Assembly: GCF_900104805.1 (NCBI RefSeq)
Contig: NZ_LT629751.1
Location: forward strand, 4,114,501-4,178,500
Reading direction: 5' to 3'
Length of the DNA stretch: 64,000 nucleotides
From: Pseudomonas oryzae
GTDB taxonomy: Bacteria; Pseudomonadota; Gammaproteobacteria; Pseudomonadales; Pseudomonadaceae
Shown here: positions 16,856 to 26,367 of the stretch, one piece after another
How positions within the stretch are numbered: the stretch's first letter is position 1
Layout: each line of letters starts with the position of its first letter
Made by a program: the position numbers and the translations under genes
Notes under the pieces: generated by a model
Databases searched by the model: none
What the model was told of the DNA's origin: nothing
What the model saw: only the letters and a program-made list of their open reading frames with translations

Positions 16856-19660
16856 TCAGGCACCGCTCTCGACGGGGGCGCCGCAGACCCGGTTGCGGCC
16901 GCTGCCCTTGGCGGCATAGAGCGCCTGGTCGACGCGCTGCAGCAGGCTCTCGTGGCTGTCGCCGGGGTGCGCGCTGGTGACTCCGAAGCTGGCGGTGACC
17001 CGGCCGACCGCAGGGAAGGGCGCGCTTTCCAGCAGCTGGCGCAAGGCCTCGGCCAGCTGGCCGGCCTGGGCGGCGTCGGTTTCCGGGCAGATCACGATGA
17101 ACTCCTCGCCACCGAGGCGGCAGAAGCAGTCGAGGCGCCGCAGGCGCGCGGCGATGCGCCGGCACAGCTCGCGGAGCACCTGATCGCCGGCATCGTGGCC
17201 GAAACTGTCGTTGATCCGCTTGAAGTGGTCGATGTCCAGCATGATCAGGCTGAACGGGCGCCCGGTGCGGTTGCGCCGCTCCAGCTCGATATGCAGCTGG
17301 TCGAGGAAGTAGCGGCGGTTGTGGATGCCGGTCAGCGGGTCGGTGATGGTCAGGGTGCGCAGCTCGTCCTCGACCTGCTTGAGGCTGGTGATGTCGGCGA
17401 TGAAGCCGTGCCAGAGCACCGAGCCGTCCGGCAGGCGCTCCGGCATGGCGTCGCCGCGCAGCCAGCGCAGGCCGCGCTGCGGCAGCTGCACGCGATAGTC
17501 CTCCTGCCAGCGGAGCAGGGCGCTGGCCGACGCGTGGATCGAGCGGTCGATGCGCGCGCGATCGTCGGGGTGCAGGCGGGCGAACACCGGCGAGGCGTCC
17601 GCGCGCACCTGCTCGGGGCTGACCTCGTAGACCTCGTGGATGCCGGCGCTGGCGTAGGGGAAGCAGCTGCGGCCGTCGGGGTACAGGCGGAACTGGTAGA
17701 TGCTGCCGGGGACCTGCGCGCCGAGCTTCTGCAGCAGGTGGCTGTGTTCCTCCAGTGCCCGGCGGGTGCGCATTCGTTCGCCGATGTCGATGGCGATCAG
17801 CAGATAGCCGTCGAGCTGGCCGTCGGCGGCGAGGATGGCGGACAGCATCAGGGTCACCTGTAGCGGCTCGCGGTTGCGCCTGAGCAGCACGGTGTCCAGC
17901 TCGCGGTGCTGGCGCGTGCGGAGCAGGGCGGCGAGCAGGGCCGGAACGGCGTCCGGCACCTCGGCCAGCCCGGCGCTGGCGGCCAGCGGCTTGGCGGCGA
18001 GCAGCGGGCTGGCGGCCTGGCCGAGGATTTCCGTGCGGTCGTAGCCCAGCAGGCGCTCGGCGCCGGCATTGAAGGTGCGGACTTCGCCGGCGCGGTCGAT
18101 GCCGATGATGGCGACCTGGGTGGCCGCCTCGAGCAGCCCCTGCAGGCGCGCATGGCTCTGGCGCAGCTCCAGTTCCAGGGCCTTGCGCATCGAGATGTCG
18201 ACGTGGGTGCCGATGATGCGCGCCGGCTGGCCGTCGGGCAGCCGTTCGACCACCTTGCCGCGTGCCAGCAGCCATTTCCAGCCACCGTCCTTGCAGCGCA
18301 GCCGCTTCTCGCTGCGGTACAGCGGCGTGCGCCCGGCCAGGTGCTCGTGCAGCGCCTGCTCGCAGCGCGCGGCATCCTCCGGATGCAGGCGGCTGCGCCA
18401 CTCCTCGGGGCGGTCGCCGATCTCGTCCTCGGCGTAGCCGAGCATGCGCTTCCACATCGGAGACAGGTACAGGCGATCGGCGAGCAGGTCCCAGTCCCAC
18501 ACGCCGTCGCCGATACCGTCGAGGGCCAGCGCCCAGCGCTCCTCGCTGAGGCGCAGGGCCTCGCGGCTTTCCTGCAGCTCGGCGGTGCGCCGCTCGACCA
18601 GGGCGAGGGCGCGTTGGCGCTGGCTGAGCAGGACGAACAGCAGAACGCCGAGCAGCAGGCTGAGCGCCGTACCCGGCAGGGCGATGCTCCAGACCGGCAG
18701 GACCGGGTGCTGGGCCAGGAAGCGGGTGGTGGGGCGGATCACCAGGTGGAAGTCGCCGCCCGCGGTGCGCAGTTCGCGGCTGGCCAGCAACGAGCTGTCG
18801 GCGGCCGGACGGCCGAGGTGGTAGGTCGGTGTGGCGCCCGCGTGGATCGGATCGTGCAGCTCGAGGGCCAGGCTCTCCAGGGTCAGCGCGGTCTGTCCCT
18901 CTTCGAGTAGCTGGCGCAGGCTGATCGTGCTGAACAGCGCACCGCGCAGGGGCGCGGCGGCGTGGCTGCCGGCGTGGGCCGTGGCGGCACGGTCGCGCAC
19001 CGGGGCGACCAGCAGCAGGCCGAGCCGGTCGGCCTCGGCCCCGCTGGTGAAGCGCAGGATGGCGCTGCGGCTGATGTGGTCATGGCGCAGGGCATCCTCC
19101 AGCGCCTCGCGCCGTGGGCCGGGCGAGGCCATGTCCTGGCCGAGCGGCAGCTCGCTGACGCTGCGCGACAGGCTGAACAGCAGCGGGTAATAGTGTCCGC
19201 GCGGCTGCAGCGGCTGCAGGCGGCCCTGGCTGTCCGCCTCGCGCAGCTGGAAGCCGCTGCCGACCAGGATTTCCGCGCGGCGGGCGAAGGCCAGCAGCTG
19301 CGCGTCGCGGATGGCGGGGTCGACCTTCAGCAGCGGCGCCCACGACAGCACCAGGTGGTCGTCGAGCAGCGGTCTGGCGAAGCGCTCGAACTCGCTGCGG
19401 CTCACCGCAGCGGAGCTTTCGAAGAAGCGCCGCACGCTGTCGAGGTCGCGCTGGCGAGTCTCGAGCCGCTCCTCGAGGCGGGCGAGGCGTTCCCCGGCGA
19501 GCTGGTCGAAGTGCTGCTGGCGCAGGGCCTGGCTGTCATGGTGCAGCTTGAGGCTCAGCCAGGTGGTGAGGGCGAGTCCGATCAGGACCAGCAGGCAGCA
19601 CAGCGCCCACTGGCAGCGACGGCTGCAGCGCAGGGGTAGGGCGTCGCGGGGGGCGGACAT
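16856..19660 (-). CDS. Diguanylate cyclase: CHASE-PAS-PAS-PAS-GGDEF
   Basis: A 934-residue inner-membrane sensor. TM1 is near residues 15-36, a periplasmic CHASE-like domain at about 40-310 and TM2 near 325-350. Three PAS domains follow (about 375-500, 505-625, 640-765), then a C-terminal GGDEF domain (about 770-930). The active-site motif is GGEEF, preceded by RRLD, which fits an RxxD product-inhibition site at the right five-residue spacing. An active c-di-GMP synthase is expected. There is no EAL domain. The start at 19660 has AGGAGC upstream; the frame continues to 19714 without support. The ligand is unknown. Confidence 0.88.
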   Translation of the reverse strand: MSAPRDALPLRCSRRCQWALCCLLVLIGLALTTWLSLKLHHDSQALRQQHFDQLAGERLARLEERLETRQRDLDSVRRFFESSAAVSRSEFERFARPLLDDHLVLSWAPLLKVDPAIRDAQLLAFARRAEILVGSGFQLREADSQGRLQPLQPRGHYYPLLFSLSRSVSELPLGQDMASPGPRREALEDALRHDHISRSAILRFTSGAEADRLGLLLVAPVRDRAATAHAGSHAAAPLRGALFSTISLRQLLEEGQTALTLESLALELHDPIHAGATPTYHLGRPAADSSLLASRELRTAGGDFHLVIRPTTRFLAQHPVLPVWSIALPGTALSLLLGVLLFVLLSQRQRALALVERRTAELQESREALRLSEERWALALDGIGDGVWDWDLLADRLYLSPMWKRMLGYAEDEIGDRPEEWRSRLHPEDAARCEQALHEHLAGRTPLYRSEKRLRCKDGGWKWLLARGKVVERLPDGQPARIIGTHVDISMRKALELELRQSHARLQGLLEAATQVAIIGIDRAGEVRTFNAGAERLLGYDRTEILGQAASPLLAAKPLAASAGLAEVPDAVPALLAALLRTRQHRELDTVLLRRNREPLQVTLMLSAILAADGQLDGYLLIAIDIGERMRTRRALEEHSHLLQKLGAQVPGSIYQFRLYPDGRSCFPYASAGIHEVYEVSPEQVRADASPVFARLHPDDRARIDRSIHASASALLRWQEDYRVQLPQRGLRWLRGDAMPERLPDGSVLWHGFIADITSLKQVEDELRTLTITDPLTGIHNRRYFLDQLHIELERRNRTGRPFSLIMLDIDHFKRINDSFGHDAGDQVLRELCRRIAARLRRLDCFCRLGGEEFIVICPETDAAQAGQLAEALRQLLESAPFPAVGRVTASFGVTSAHPGDSHESLLQRVDQALYAAKGSGRNRVCGAPVESGA

Positions 19661-19798
19661 GCAGGCTCCTTGTCCGCCGTACTTCAGGCAGGCAACGGCC
19701 GGACTATTCGCCAAGGATATCGTCCGGGCCGCTGTGCTCGCAGTAATGTGAAGAGATCGACAGTTTGCAGTGTGATGCAGTCGACAGTTTTCCGCCGC

Positions 19799-20422
19799 TC
19801 AGGCGCCTGTCGCGGGGCGGCGCTGCCAGAGGGCGTAATGCACCTGGCCGGTGTGCTTCTCGCGGTGCAGGTGCCAGTGGCCGGGCAGGCCGAGGCTGGA
19901 GGGGGCGCTTTCGCTCTCGGTGTAGATCCAGGCATCGGCCGCCAGCCAGCCGCGGCTTTCCAGCAACTGACAGGCTGGGACGAGCAGTTCCTTGTGGAAC
20001 GGCGGGTCGAGGAACACCAGGTCGAAGGGCTCGGCGCTCGCGCCCTGCAGGTGCTGCAGGGCGTCGGCCTGGCGTACCTCGGCGCCGCTGGCGCGCAGCA
20101 GTTCGAGGTTGCCGCGCAGGGCGCTGGCCGCGGCCGGGTTGAGTTCCAGCGCCAGGCCGCGGCTGGCGCCGCGTGACAGCGCTTCCAGCAGCAGGGCGCC
20201 GCTGCCGGCGAAGGGGTCGAGCACGCGCGCGCCCTCGACGTGGGGCGCCAGCCAGTTGAACAGGGTCTCGCGCACGCGGTCCGGGGTCGGGCGCAGGCCG
20301 GGTGCGTCGGGGAAGCTCAGGCGCCGCGAGCGCCACTCGCCGCCGATGATGCGCAGCTGGCCCTGCCCCTGGGGCTGGCTGGCGGAGGGCTTGCGGGCGG
20401 GCTTGGTGCTGGGACGGGCCAT
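19799..20422 (-). CDS. rsmD: 16S rRNA m2G966 methyltransferase
   Basis: A 207-residue SAM-dependent methyltransferase with RIIGGEWRSRRLSFP near residue 24, motif I VLDPFAGSGALLLEALSRGA near 67 and catalytic FLDPPF near 137. It methylates G966 of 16S rRNA in the 30S subunit. Its start codon overlaps the end of the M16 gene at base 20422, so it is the last gene of a three-gene unit with the two peptidase-family genes. This grouping next to ftsY is common in Pseudomonas. Confidence 0.93.
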   Translation of the reverse strand: MARPSTKPARKPSASQPQGQGQLRIIGGEWRSRRLSFPDAPGLRPTPDRVRETLFNWLAPHVEGARVLDPFAGSGALLLEALSRGASRGLALELNPAAASALRGNLELLRASGAEVRQADALQHLQGASAEPFDLVFLDPPFHKELLVPACQLLESRGWLAADAWIYTESESAPSSLGLPGHWHLHREKHTGQVHYALWQRRPATGA

Positions 20423-21900
20423 CAGTGCTCCGGTACGCCGGCGTTCTGCGCGGCGGGACGTTCGACAGGGGGAGGCAGCGGCTGCTGGGCGACCGTCGGG
20501 CCGCTGGTGACCACCACGAAGGCGTCGGCATCCAGGTGGCGGGCCATGGCCGCGCGTACCTGTTCGACGGTGAGTTGCTGCACCTGGTTCATGAAGTCTT
20601 CCAGCTGGGTGGTCGGCAGGTCGTAGAAGCCGATGGCGGCGAGCTGGGCAACGATGTCGGCGTTGCTCGCGGTGGACAGCGGGAAGCTGCCGGCCAGTTC
20701 GCGCTGGGTCGTGGCCAGCTCCTCGGCGCTCGGCCCCCGGGCGATGAATTCGCGCACCAGCTGGCGCACCAGGCCGAGGGTGGCCTCGCTCAGTTCGGCG
20801 CGGGTCTGCACGTTGATCATGAACGGGCCGGCCACCTGCATCGGGGTGAAGCCGGAGTAGATACCGTAGGTCAGGCCGCGCTTCTCGCGCACCTCCTCCA
20901 TCAGGCGGGTGCCGAAGCCGCCGCCGCCGAGGATCTGGTTGCCGACGTAGAGCGCGGCGTAGTCCGGGTCGCGGCGGTCGATGCCGAGCTGGGCGAGCAG
21001 CAGGTGGGTCTGCTGCGAGGGGTATTCGACGTGCCGGCTGACCGCGGCCGGGGCCTCGGGCGCCGGCGGTGGCGGCAGCGCCGGCCCCGCGGGCAGGGCG
21101 GCGGATACCTGCGCGGCGATGGCCTCGGCCTCGACGCGGTCGAGGTCGCCGACCAGGGCGATCACCGCGTTGCCGGCGGCGTAGGCGCGGGCATGGAAGG
21201 CGGCCAGCTGGGCGCGGTCGATGGCCGGGATGCTGGCCGGCGTGCCGTCGCTCGGCTGGGCGTAGGGATGCTGGCCGTACAGCTGCTGGAACAGGGCGAT
21301 GCTGGCCAGCTTGCCGGGGTTCTGCTTCTGCAGCTCGAGGCCGGCGAGCACCTGGTTCTTCACCCGTGCCAGGGCGTCGTCGGGGAAGCTGGGGGCGCCG
21401 ACCACCCGGGCGAACAGCGCCAGCGCCGGCTCGCGCTGCTCGCGCGCGGACAGGCTGCGCAGCGAGGCGACGGCCATGTCGCGGTAGGAGCCGTTGCCGA
21501 ACTGCGCGCCGAGGCCCTCGAAGCCGGCGGCGATGGCGGTGGCGTCGCGGCCGTCGATGCCCTCGTTGAGCATGGCGTTGGTCAGCAGGGCCAGGCCAGG
21601 GCTGGCGCCATCCTGGCTGCTGCCGGCGGCGAAGGTCAGGCGCAGGTCGAACATCGGCAGCTCGTGGGCGGCGACGAACAGCACGCGGGCGCCCTCGGCG
21701 GTGGTCCAGCGCTGGATGTCCAGCGGGCGGCGTGCCGGTGCCTGGCCGTCGATCTTGGCCAGCGAGGCGATCTTCGGCGCGGCGGCCGGTGTGCCGTCGG
21801 CGACGGGGCTGTCCGGCTGGGCGGCGGGGCGGCTGATCAGCAGCAACAGGCCGAGCAGGCCGAGCAGGGCGGCGATCAGCAGCAGGTGACGCTTATTCAT
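20422..21900 (-). CDS. M16 peptidase-family protein, probably non-catalytic subunit
   Basis: A 492-residue protein with an N-terminal signal anchor (LLLIAALLGLLGLLLLIS, residues 6-23) and two M16 lobes. The zinc motif HxxEH is absent: the equivalent helix reads LALLTNAMLNEG. The C-terminal substrate-binding R/Y region is kept (EKRGLTYGIYSGF near residue 340). This is the pattern of M16B heterodimers, in which one subunit carries zinc and the other the R/Y motif. It overlaps its upstream partner by 8 bases, so equal expression is likely. The site is periplasmic, anchored to the inner membrane. Confidence 0.87.
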   Translation of the reverse strand: MNKRHLLLIAALLGLLGLLLLISRPAAQPDSPVADGTPAAAPKIASLAKIDGQAPARRPLDIQRWTTAEGARVLFVAAHELPMFDLRLTFAAGSSQDGASPGLALLTNAMLNEGIDGRDATAIAAGFEGLGAQFGNGSYRDMAVASLRSLSAREQREPALALFARVVGAPSFPDDALARVKNQVLAGLELQKQNPGKLASIALFQQLYGQHPYAQPSDGTPASIPAIDRAQLAAFHARAYAAGNAVIALVGDLDRVEAEAIAAQVSAALPAGPALPPPPAPEAPAAVSRHVEYPSQQTHLLLAQLGIDRRDPDYAALYVGNQILGGGGFGTRLMEEVREKRGLTYGIYSGFTPMQVAGPFMINVQTRAELSEATLGLVRQLVREFIARGPSAEELATTQRELAGSFPLSTASNADIVAQLAAIGFYDLPTTQLEDFMNQVQQLTVEQVRAAMARHLDADAFVVVTSGPTVAQQPLPPPVERPAAQNAGVPEH

Positions 21901-23260
21901 GGCTGTTCTCCTCAGCGGCCGGCAGCGGCAGCACCTGGGCCAGGGTCAGGCGCTCGCGCTGGAACAGGCGGCGGGCGGCGGCCTGGATGTCGGCGGGGGT
22001 CACCGCCTTGAGGGATTCGAGCTCCTGGTCGAGCAGCTGCCAGGACAGGCCGACGGTTTCCAGCATGCCGATGCTGGTGGCCTGGCTGGCGATCGAGTCG
22101 CGCTCGTAGACCAGGCCGGCGATCACCTGCGCCTGCACCCGCGCCAGCTCCGCGCTGCTCGGCGCCTCGTTCTTCAGACGTTCCAGCTCCTGCCACAGGC
22201 CGGCCTCGACCTGCTCGAGGGTCTTGCCCTGCTGCAGGTTGGGGCGTGCGGAGAGCACGAACAGGCTGTCGCCGCGGTTGAACGGGTCGTAGCTGGCCGA
22301 TACCCCGGTGACCAGCTCCTGCTCGCGTTCCAGACGGGTGGGCAGGCGTGCGCTGTAGCCGCCGTCGAGCAGGGTGGCGATCAGGCGCAGGGCGTGGACT
22401 TCGCGGGGATTGTCGGCGCTGGCCAGGGCGGGCACGTTGAAGCCCATCAGCAGGCTGGGCAGCTGGGTCTTCACCTGCAGGGTCAGACGCCGTTCGCCGA
22501 GCGCCGGCAACTCCAGCGGCATGCGCGCCGCCGGCAGCGGGCGCGCCGGGATGGCGGCGAAGTGGCGCTCGACCAGGCTCTTCACCTCGTCGCGGCTGAC
22601 GTCGCCGACCACCACCAGGATGGCGTTGTTCGGGCTGTACCAGTCCTCGTGCCAGGCACGCAGGTCGTCCACCGTCATGCGCTCGAGGTCGGCCATCCAG
22701 CCGATGGTCGGCGTGCGATAGCCGGTGGCCGGGAAGGCGGCGGTCTTGAAGCGCTCCCAGGCCAGCGCCGAAGGGTTGTCTTCGGTGCGCAGGCGGCGCT
22801 CCTCCTTGATCACCTCGATCTCGCGGGCGAACTCGTCGGCCGGCAGGCGCAGACCGGCCAGGCGGTCGGCCTCCATCTCCAGGGCGACCTCCAGGCGATC
22901 GCGCGCCAGCACCTGGTAGTAGGCGGTGTAGTCGTCGCTGGTGAAGGCATTCTCCTCGGCGCCCAGCTCGCGCAGGATGCGCGAGGACTCGCCGGGGCCG
23001 AGCTTGGCGCTGCCCTTGAACATCATGTGCTCGAGGGCGTGGGACAGGCCGGTGAAGCCGGGGCGCTCGTAGCTGGAGCCGATGCGGTACCACAGCTGCG
23101 ACACCACCACCGGCGCACGGTGGTCCTCGCGGACGATCACCTTGAGGCCGTTGTCCAGGGTGAACTCGTGGGTCGGCTGGCTGCTGGCGGCGAAGGCGCC
23201 CAGCGGCAGGCACAGGGCGACCAGCAGGAGGCGGGCGGCGTGGCGCAGGGATGCATTCAT
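21893..23260 (-). CDS. M16 zinc metallopeptidase, catalytic subunit
   Basis: A 455-residue exported peptidase with a signal peptide (residues 1-25). The zinc site is complete: HALEH (H74, E77, H78), with the third ligand E154 exactly 76 residues after H78. An M16 C-terminal lobe follows. It would pair with the downstream zinc-less subunit as a periplasmic peptide or protein-degrading clamp. Substrates are unknown. It is divergent from ftsY with 124 bases between starts. Confidence 0.9.
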   Translation of the reverse strand: MNASLRHAARLLLVALCLPLGAFAASSQPTHEFTLDNGLKVIVREDHRAPVVVSQLWYRIGSSYERPGFTGLSHALEHMMFKGSAKLGPGESSRILRELGAEENAFTSDDYTAYYQVLARDRLEVALEMEADRLAGLRLPADEFAREIEVIKEERRLRTEDNPSALAWERFKTAAFPATGYRTPTIGWMADLERMTVDDLRAWHEDWYSPNNAILVVVGDVSRDEVKSLVERHFAAIPARPLPAARMPLELPALGERRLTLQVKTQLPSLLMGFNVPALASADNPREVHALRLIATLLDGGYSARLPTRLEREQELVTGVSASYDPFNRGDSLFVLSARPNLQQGKTLEQVEAGLWQELERLKNEAPSSAELARVQAQVIAGLVYERDSIASQATSIGMLETVGLSWQLLDQELESLKAVTPADIQAAARRLFQRERLTLAQVLPLPAAEENSHE

Positions 23261-23312
23261 CAGAGAGACCTTTCAGACTGCCGGCGGGTTTTGGCGCCGG
23301 CGGGTGCGGAGG

Positions 23313-23321
23313 TGCTAGGAT
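23313..23321 (+). promoter_or_regulatory. Extended -10 promoter for ftsYEX
   Basis: TGCTAGGAT is an extended -10 (TGn-TAGGAT), 63 bases before the ftsY start. TTGGCG at 23291-23296 is a possible -35, with a long 19-base spacer. Confidence 0.4.
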
Positions 23322-23384
23322 ACCCAACCGATTTACTGGCGGCCACGTCAGTGCGCAGCCGCTCACTTGAGATGCAAGCCGTTC

Positions 23385-24620
23385 ATGTTTGGTTCCAAAG
23401 ACGACAAGAAGGCTCCGGACAACGGAGAAAAGAAAGGCCTGTTCGGCTGGTTCCGCAAGAAGGCGCCGTCCGAGGCCGCCGAGCAGGCGACCGGCGAGCC
23501 GTTGCCGGCCGAAATCGCCGCTGACGCCGACGCCGACGCCGCGCCGCTCGCCGAAGTCGCCCAGCCCGAGCCGCCGGCCGAGCCTGCGCCCGCGCCGGTG
23601 GTGGCCGCGCCCGTGGTCGAACCGGCCCCGGTTGCCGCGCCGCCGGCAGTGGTCGCGGCTGCCCCGCTGGTCGAGGAGAAGCCGGCCAAGCTCGGCTTCT
23701 TCGCCCGCCTCAAGCAGGGCCTGGCCAAGACCAGCGCCAGCCTCGGCGAGGGCATGGCCAGCCTGTTCCTCGGCAAGAAGGCGATCGACGACGACCTGCT
23801 CGACGAGCTGGAGACCCGCCTGCTGACCGCCGACGTCGGCGTCGAGGCGACCACCGCGATCATCCAGAACCTGACCAAGCGCGTGGCGCGCAAGGAGCTG
23901 GCCGACAGCGAGGCGCTGTACAAGGCGCTGCAGGAAGAGCTGGCCGCCATCCTGCGCCCGGTCGAGCAGCCGCTGGCCATCGAGGCCGGCCGCAGGCCCT
24001 ACGTGATCCTGGTGGTCGGCGTGAACGGCGCCGGCAAGACCACCACCATCGGCAAGCTGGCCAAGAAGCTGCAGGACGAAGGCAAGAAGGTCATGCTCGC
24101 CGCCGGCGACACCTTCCGCGCCGCGGCGGTCGAGCAGCTGCAGGTGTGGGGCGAGCGCAACCGCATCCCGGTGATCGCCCAGCACACCGGCGCCGACTCC
24201 GCCTCGGTGATCTTCGACGCCGTGCAGGCCGCCCAGGCGCGCGGCATCGACGTGCTGATCGCCGACACCGCCGGACGCCTGCACACCAAGGACAACCTGA
24301 TGGAGGAGCTGAAGAAGGTCCGTCGGGTGATCGGCAAGCTCGACGATAGCGCGCCGCACGAGACCCTGCTGGTGCTGGACGCCGGCACCGGGCAGAACGC
24401 CCTCAGCCAGGCGCGCCTGTTCCACCAGGCGGTCAACCTCAGCGGCCTGGCGCTGACCAAGCTGGACGGCACCGCCAAGGGCGGGGTGATCTTCGCCCTG
24501 GCCAAGCAGATGAGCCTGCCGATCCGCTACATCGGCGTCGGCGAGGGCATCGACGACCTGCGCCCGTTCGAGGCCGATGCCTTCGTCAAGGCGCTGTTCG
24601 CAGGACAGGAGTCTGCATGA
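23385..24620 (+). CDS. ftsY: Signal recognition particle receptor FtsY
   Basis: A 411-residue GTPase that docks SRP-ribosome complexes at the inner membrane. Residues 1-95 form the basic-start, Ala/Pro/Glu-rich A domain. The NG domain follows, with G1 GVNGAGKTTT near residue 212, DTAGRLHT near 296 and TKLDGTAKGG near 360. The start MFGSKDDKK was chosen; an ATG 18 bases earlier lacks support. The stop overlaps the ftsE start (ATGA), giving a coupled ftsY-ftsE-ftsX operon. Confidence 0.97.
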   Translation: MFGSKDDKKAPDNGEKKGLFGWFRKKAPSEAAEQATGEPLPAEIAADADADAAPLAEVAQPEPPAEPAPAPVVAAPVVEPAPVAAPPAVVAAAPLVEEKPAKLGFFARLKQGLAKTSASLGEGMASLFLGKKAIDDDLLDELETRLLTADVGVEATTAIIQNLTKRVARKELADSEALYKALQEELAAILRPVEQPLAIEAGRRPYVILVVGVNGAGKTTTIGKLAKKLQDEGKKVMLAAGDTFRAAAVEQLQVWGERNRIPVIAQHTGADSASVIFDAVQAAQARGIDVLIADTAGRLHTKDNLMEELKKVRRVIGKLDDSAPHETLLVLDAGTGQNALSQARLFHQAVNLSGLALTKLDGTAKGGVIFALAKQMSLPIRYIGVGEGIDDLRPFEADAFVKALFAGQESA

Positions 24621-25285
24621 TCCGTTTCGAGCAGGTGGGCAAGCGTTATCCCAACGGCCACGTCGGCCTGCACGAACTGAGCTTCCGCGCCCGGCGCGGC
24701 GAGTTCCTCTTCGTCACCGGCCACTCCGGCGCCGGCAAGAGCACCCTGCTGCGCCTGCTGCTGGCGCTGGAGCGACCGACCAGCGGCAAGCTGCTGCTGG
24801 CCGGCCAGGACATCGGCGCGATCAGCAACGCGGAGATCCCCTTCCTGCGCCGGCAGATCGGCGTGGTGTTCCAGAACCATCATCTGCTGTTCGACCGCAG
24901 CGTGTTCGACAACGTCGCCCTGCCGCTGCAGATCCTCGGCCTGCCGCGCGAGGAGATCGAGCGGCGGGTGAGTGAGGCGCTGGAGCGGGTGTCGCTGAAG
25001 GACATGGGCGAGCAGTTCCCCGCCGACCTGTCCAGCGGCCAGCAGCAACGCGTCGGCATCGCCCGCGCGGTGGTGCACCAGCCGGCGCTGCTGCTCGCCG
25101 ACGAACCGACCGGCAACCTCGACCCGCGCCTGGCCGCCGAGATCATGGGCGTGTTCGAGGACATCAATCGCCTGGGGACCACCGTGCTGATCGCCAGTCA
25201 CGACCTTGCCCTGATCGCGCGCATGCGCCATCGCCTGCTCACCCTGCAACGCGGTCGCCTGATCGGCGACGGGGAGCCGACCTGA
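24617..25285 (+). CDS. ftsE: Cell-division ABC ATPase FtsE
   Basis: A 222-residue ABC ATPase: Walker A GHSGAGKST near residue 35, signature LSSGQQQRVGIAR near 137, Walker B LLLADEPTGNLD near 158 and the switch histidine in IASHD near 193. With FtsX it controls septal peptidoglycan hydrolases through periplasmic activators. It overlaps ftsY by 4 bases and ftsX by 1 base. Confidence 0.97.
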   Translation: MIRFEQVGKRYPNGHVGLHELSFRARRGEFLFVTGHSGAGKSTLLRLLLALERPTSGKLLLAGQDIGAISNAEIPFLRRQIGVVFQNHHLLFDRSVFDNVALPLQILGLPREEIERRVSEALERVSLKDMGEQFPADLSSGQQQRVGIARAVVHQPALLLADEPTGNLDPRLAAEIMGVFEDINRLGTTVLIASHDLALIARMRHRLLTLQRGRLIGDGEPT

Positions 25286-26292
25286 TGACTGCCAAGCAAT
25301 TGCCGCGCGGCGCCGAGGAAGGCGCCCCGGAGCAACGCCAGCGCCGCCTGCAGGAGGAGGAGCGCACCGACTGGGGCGGCCTGCTGCGTGCCTACGGCGA
25401 GAGCCATCGCGCCAGCCTGGCCGACAGCCTGCGCCGCCTGGTCCGCCAGCCGTTCGGCAGCTTTCTCACCTGCCTGGTGATGGCCATCGCCCTGTCCCTG
25501 CCGATGGGCCTGTCGCTGCTGCTCGACGGCGTCGAGCGCCTCGGCGGTTCCTGGCAGCGCGCCGCGCAGATCTCGCTGTTCCTCGAGCTGGAGGTGGCCG
25601 AGGTCGAAGGGCAGACGCTACGCGAGCAGATCGAGAGCATGGACGAGGTGCTGTCCGCCGAGTGGATCAGCCGTGAGCAGGGACTGGCCGAGCTGCAGCA
25701 GCATTCGGGGCTGGGCGATGCGCTGCGCGAACTGCCGGAGAACCCGCTGCCCGCGGTGGTGCTGGTAACGCCGAAGGAGATCGACAAGGCGGCGCTGGAG
25801 GCCCTGCGCGAGCGCCTGGCGGCCCTGCCCGGTGTCGACCTGGCACAGCTCGACCTGCAGTGGGTGGAGCGCCTCGGCGCCATCCTCAAGCTCGGCGACC
25901 GCTTCGTCTTCGGCCTGGCGGTGACCCTGGTGCTGGCCCTGCTGCTGGTGGTGGGCAACACCATCCGCCTGCACATCGAGAACCGCCGCGCCGAGATCGA
26001 GGTGATCAAGCTGGTCGGCGGCACCGACGGCTACGTGCGCCGCCCCTTCCTCTATACCGGGGCCTTCTACGGTATCGGTGCCGGCCTGCTGGCCTGGGGG
26101 CTGCTGGAGTACGGCCTGAGCTGGCTGAACCAGTCGGTGGTCGGCCTCGCCGCGCTGTACGACAGCGATTTCGCCCTCGCCGGGGTGCCGCTCGAGGATG
26201 GCCTGTCGCTGCTGGTCGGCGCCCTGCTGCTCGGCTGGGTGGGCGCCTGGCTGGCCGTCGCCCGGCACCTGCGCCAGCTTGCGCCTCAGTGA
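25285..26292 (+). CDS. ftsX: Cell-division membrane protein FtsX
   Basis: A 335-residue partner of FtsE. It has a cytoplasmic, charged N-terminus of about 65 residues, TM1 near residues 66-88, a periplasmic loop of about 110 residues that would contact hydrolase activators, and three further TM segments (near 208-228, 252-275, 300-325). The start codon shares its A with the ftsE stop. It is the last gene of the operon; rpoH, 116 bases downstream, has its own promoters. Confidence 0.95.
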   Translation: MTAKQLPRGAEEGAPEQRQRRLQEEERTDWGGLLRAYGESHRASLADSLRRLVRQPFGSFLTCLVMAIALSLPMGLSLLLDGVERLGGSWQRAAQISLFLELEVAEVEGQTLREQIESMDEVLSAEWISREQGLAELQQHSGLGDALRELPENPLPAVVLVTPKEIDKAALEALRERLAALPGVDLAQLDLQWVERLGAILKLGDRFVFGLAVTLVLALLLVVGNTIRLHIENRRAEIEVIKLVGGTDGYVRRPFLYTGAFYGIGAGLLAWGLLEYGLSWLNQSVVGLAALYDSDFALAGVPLEDGLSLLVGALLLGWVGAWLAVARHLRQLAPQ

Positions 26293-26330
26293 TAAGTGAT
26301 TGATTTTGTTGTGTTTTTCAAGGTGTAAGG

Positions 26331-26358
26331 GAACTTTTCGCGGCTGTTTCCTGTCTCA
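26331..26358 (+). promoter_or_regulatory. AlgU/sigma-E type promoter of rpoH
   Basis: GAACTT (26331-26336), a 17-base spacer and TCTCA (26354-26358) match the extracytoplasmic sigma (AlgU) consensus GAACTT-N16/17-TCtgA. In P. aeruginosa rpoH is known to be partly AlgU-dependent, so this site links envelope stress to heat shock. Confidence 0.7.
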
Positions 26359-26367
26359 ATGGCACAG

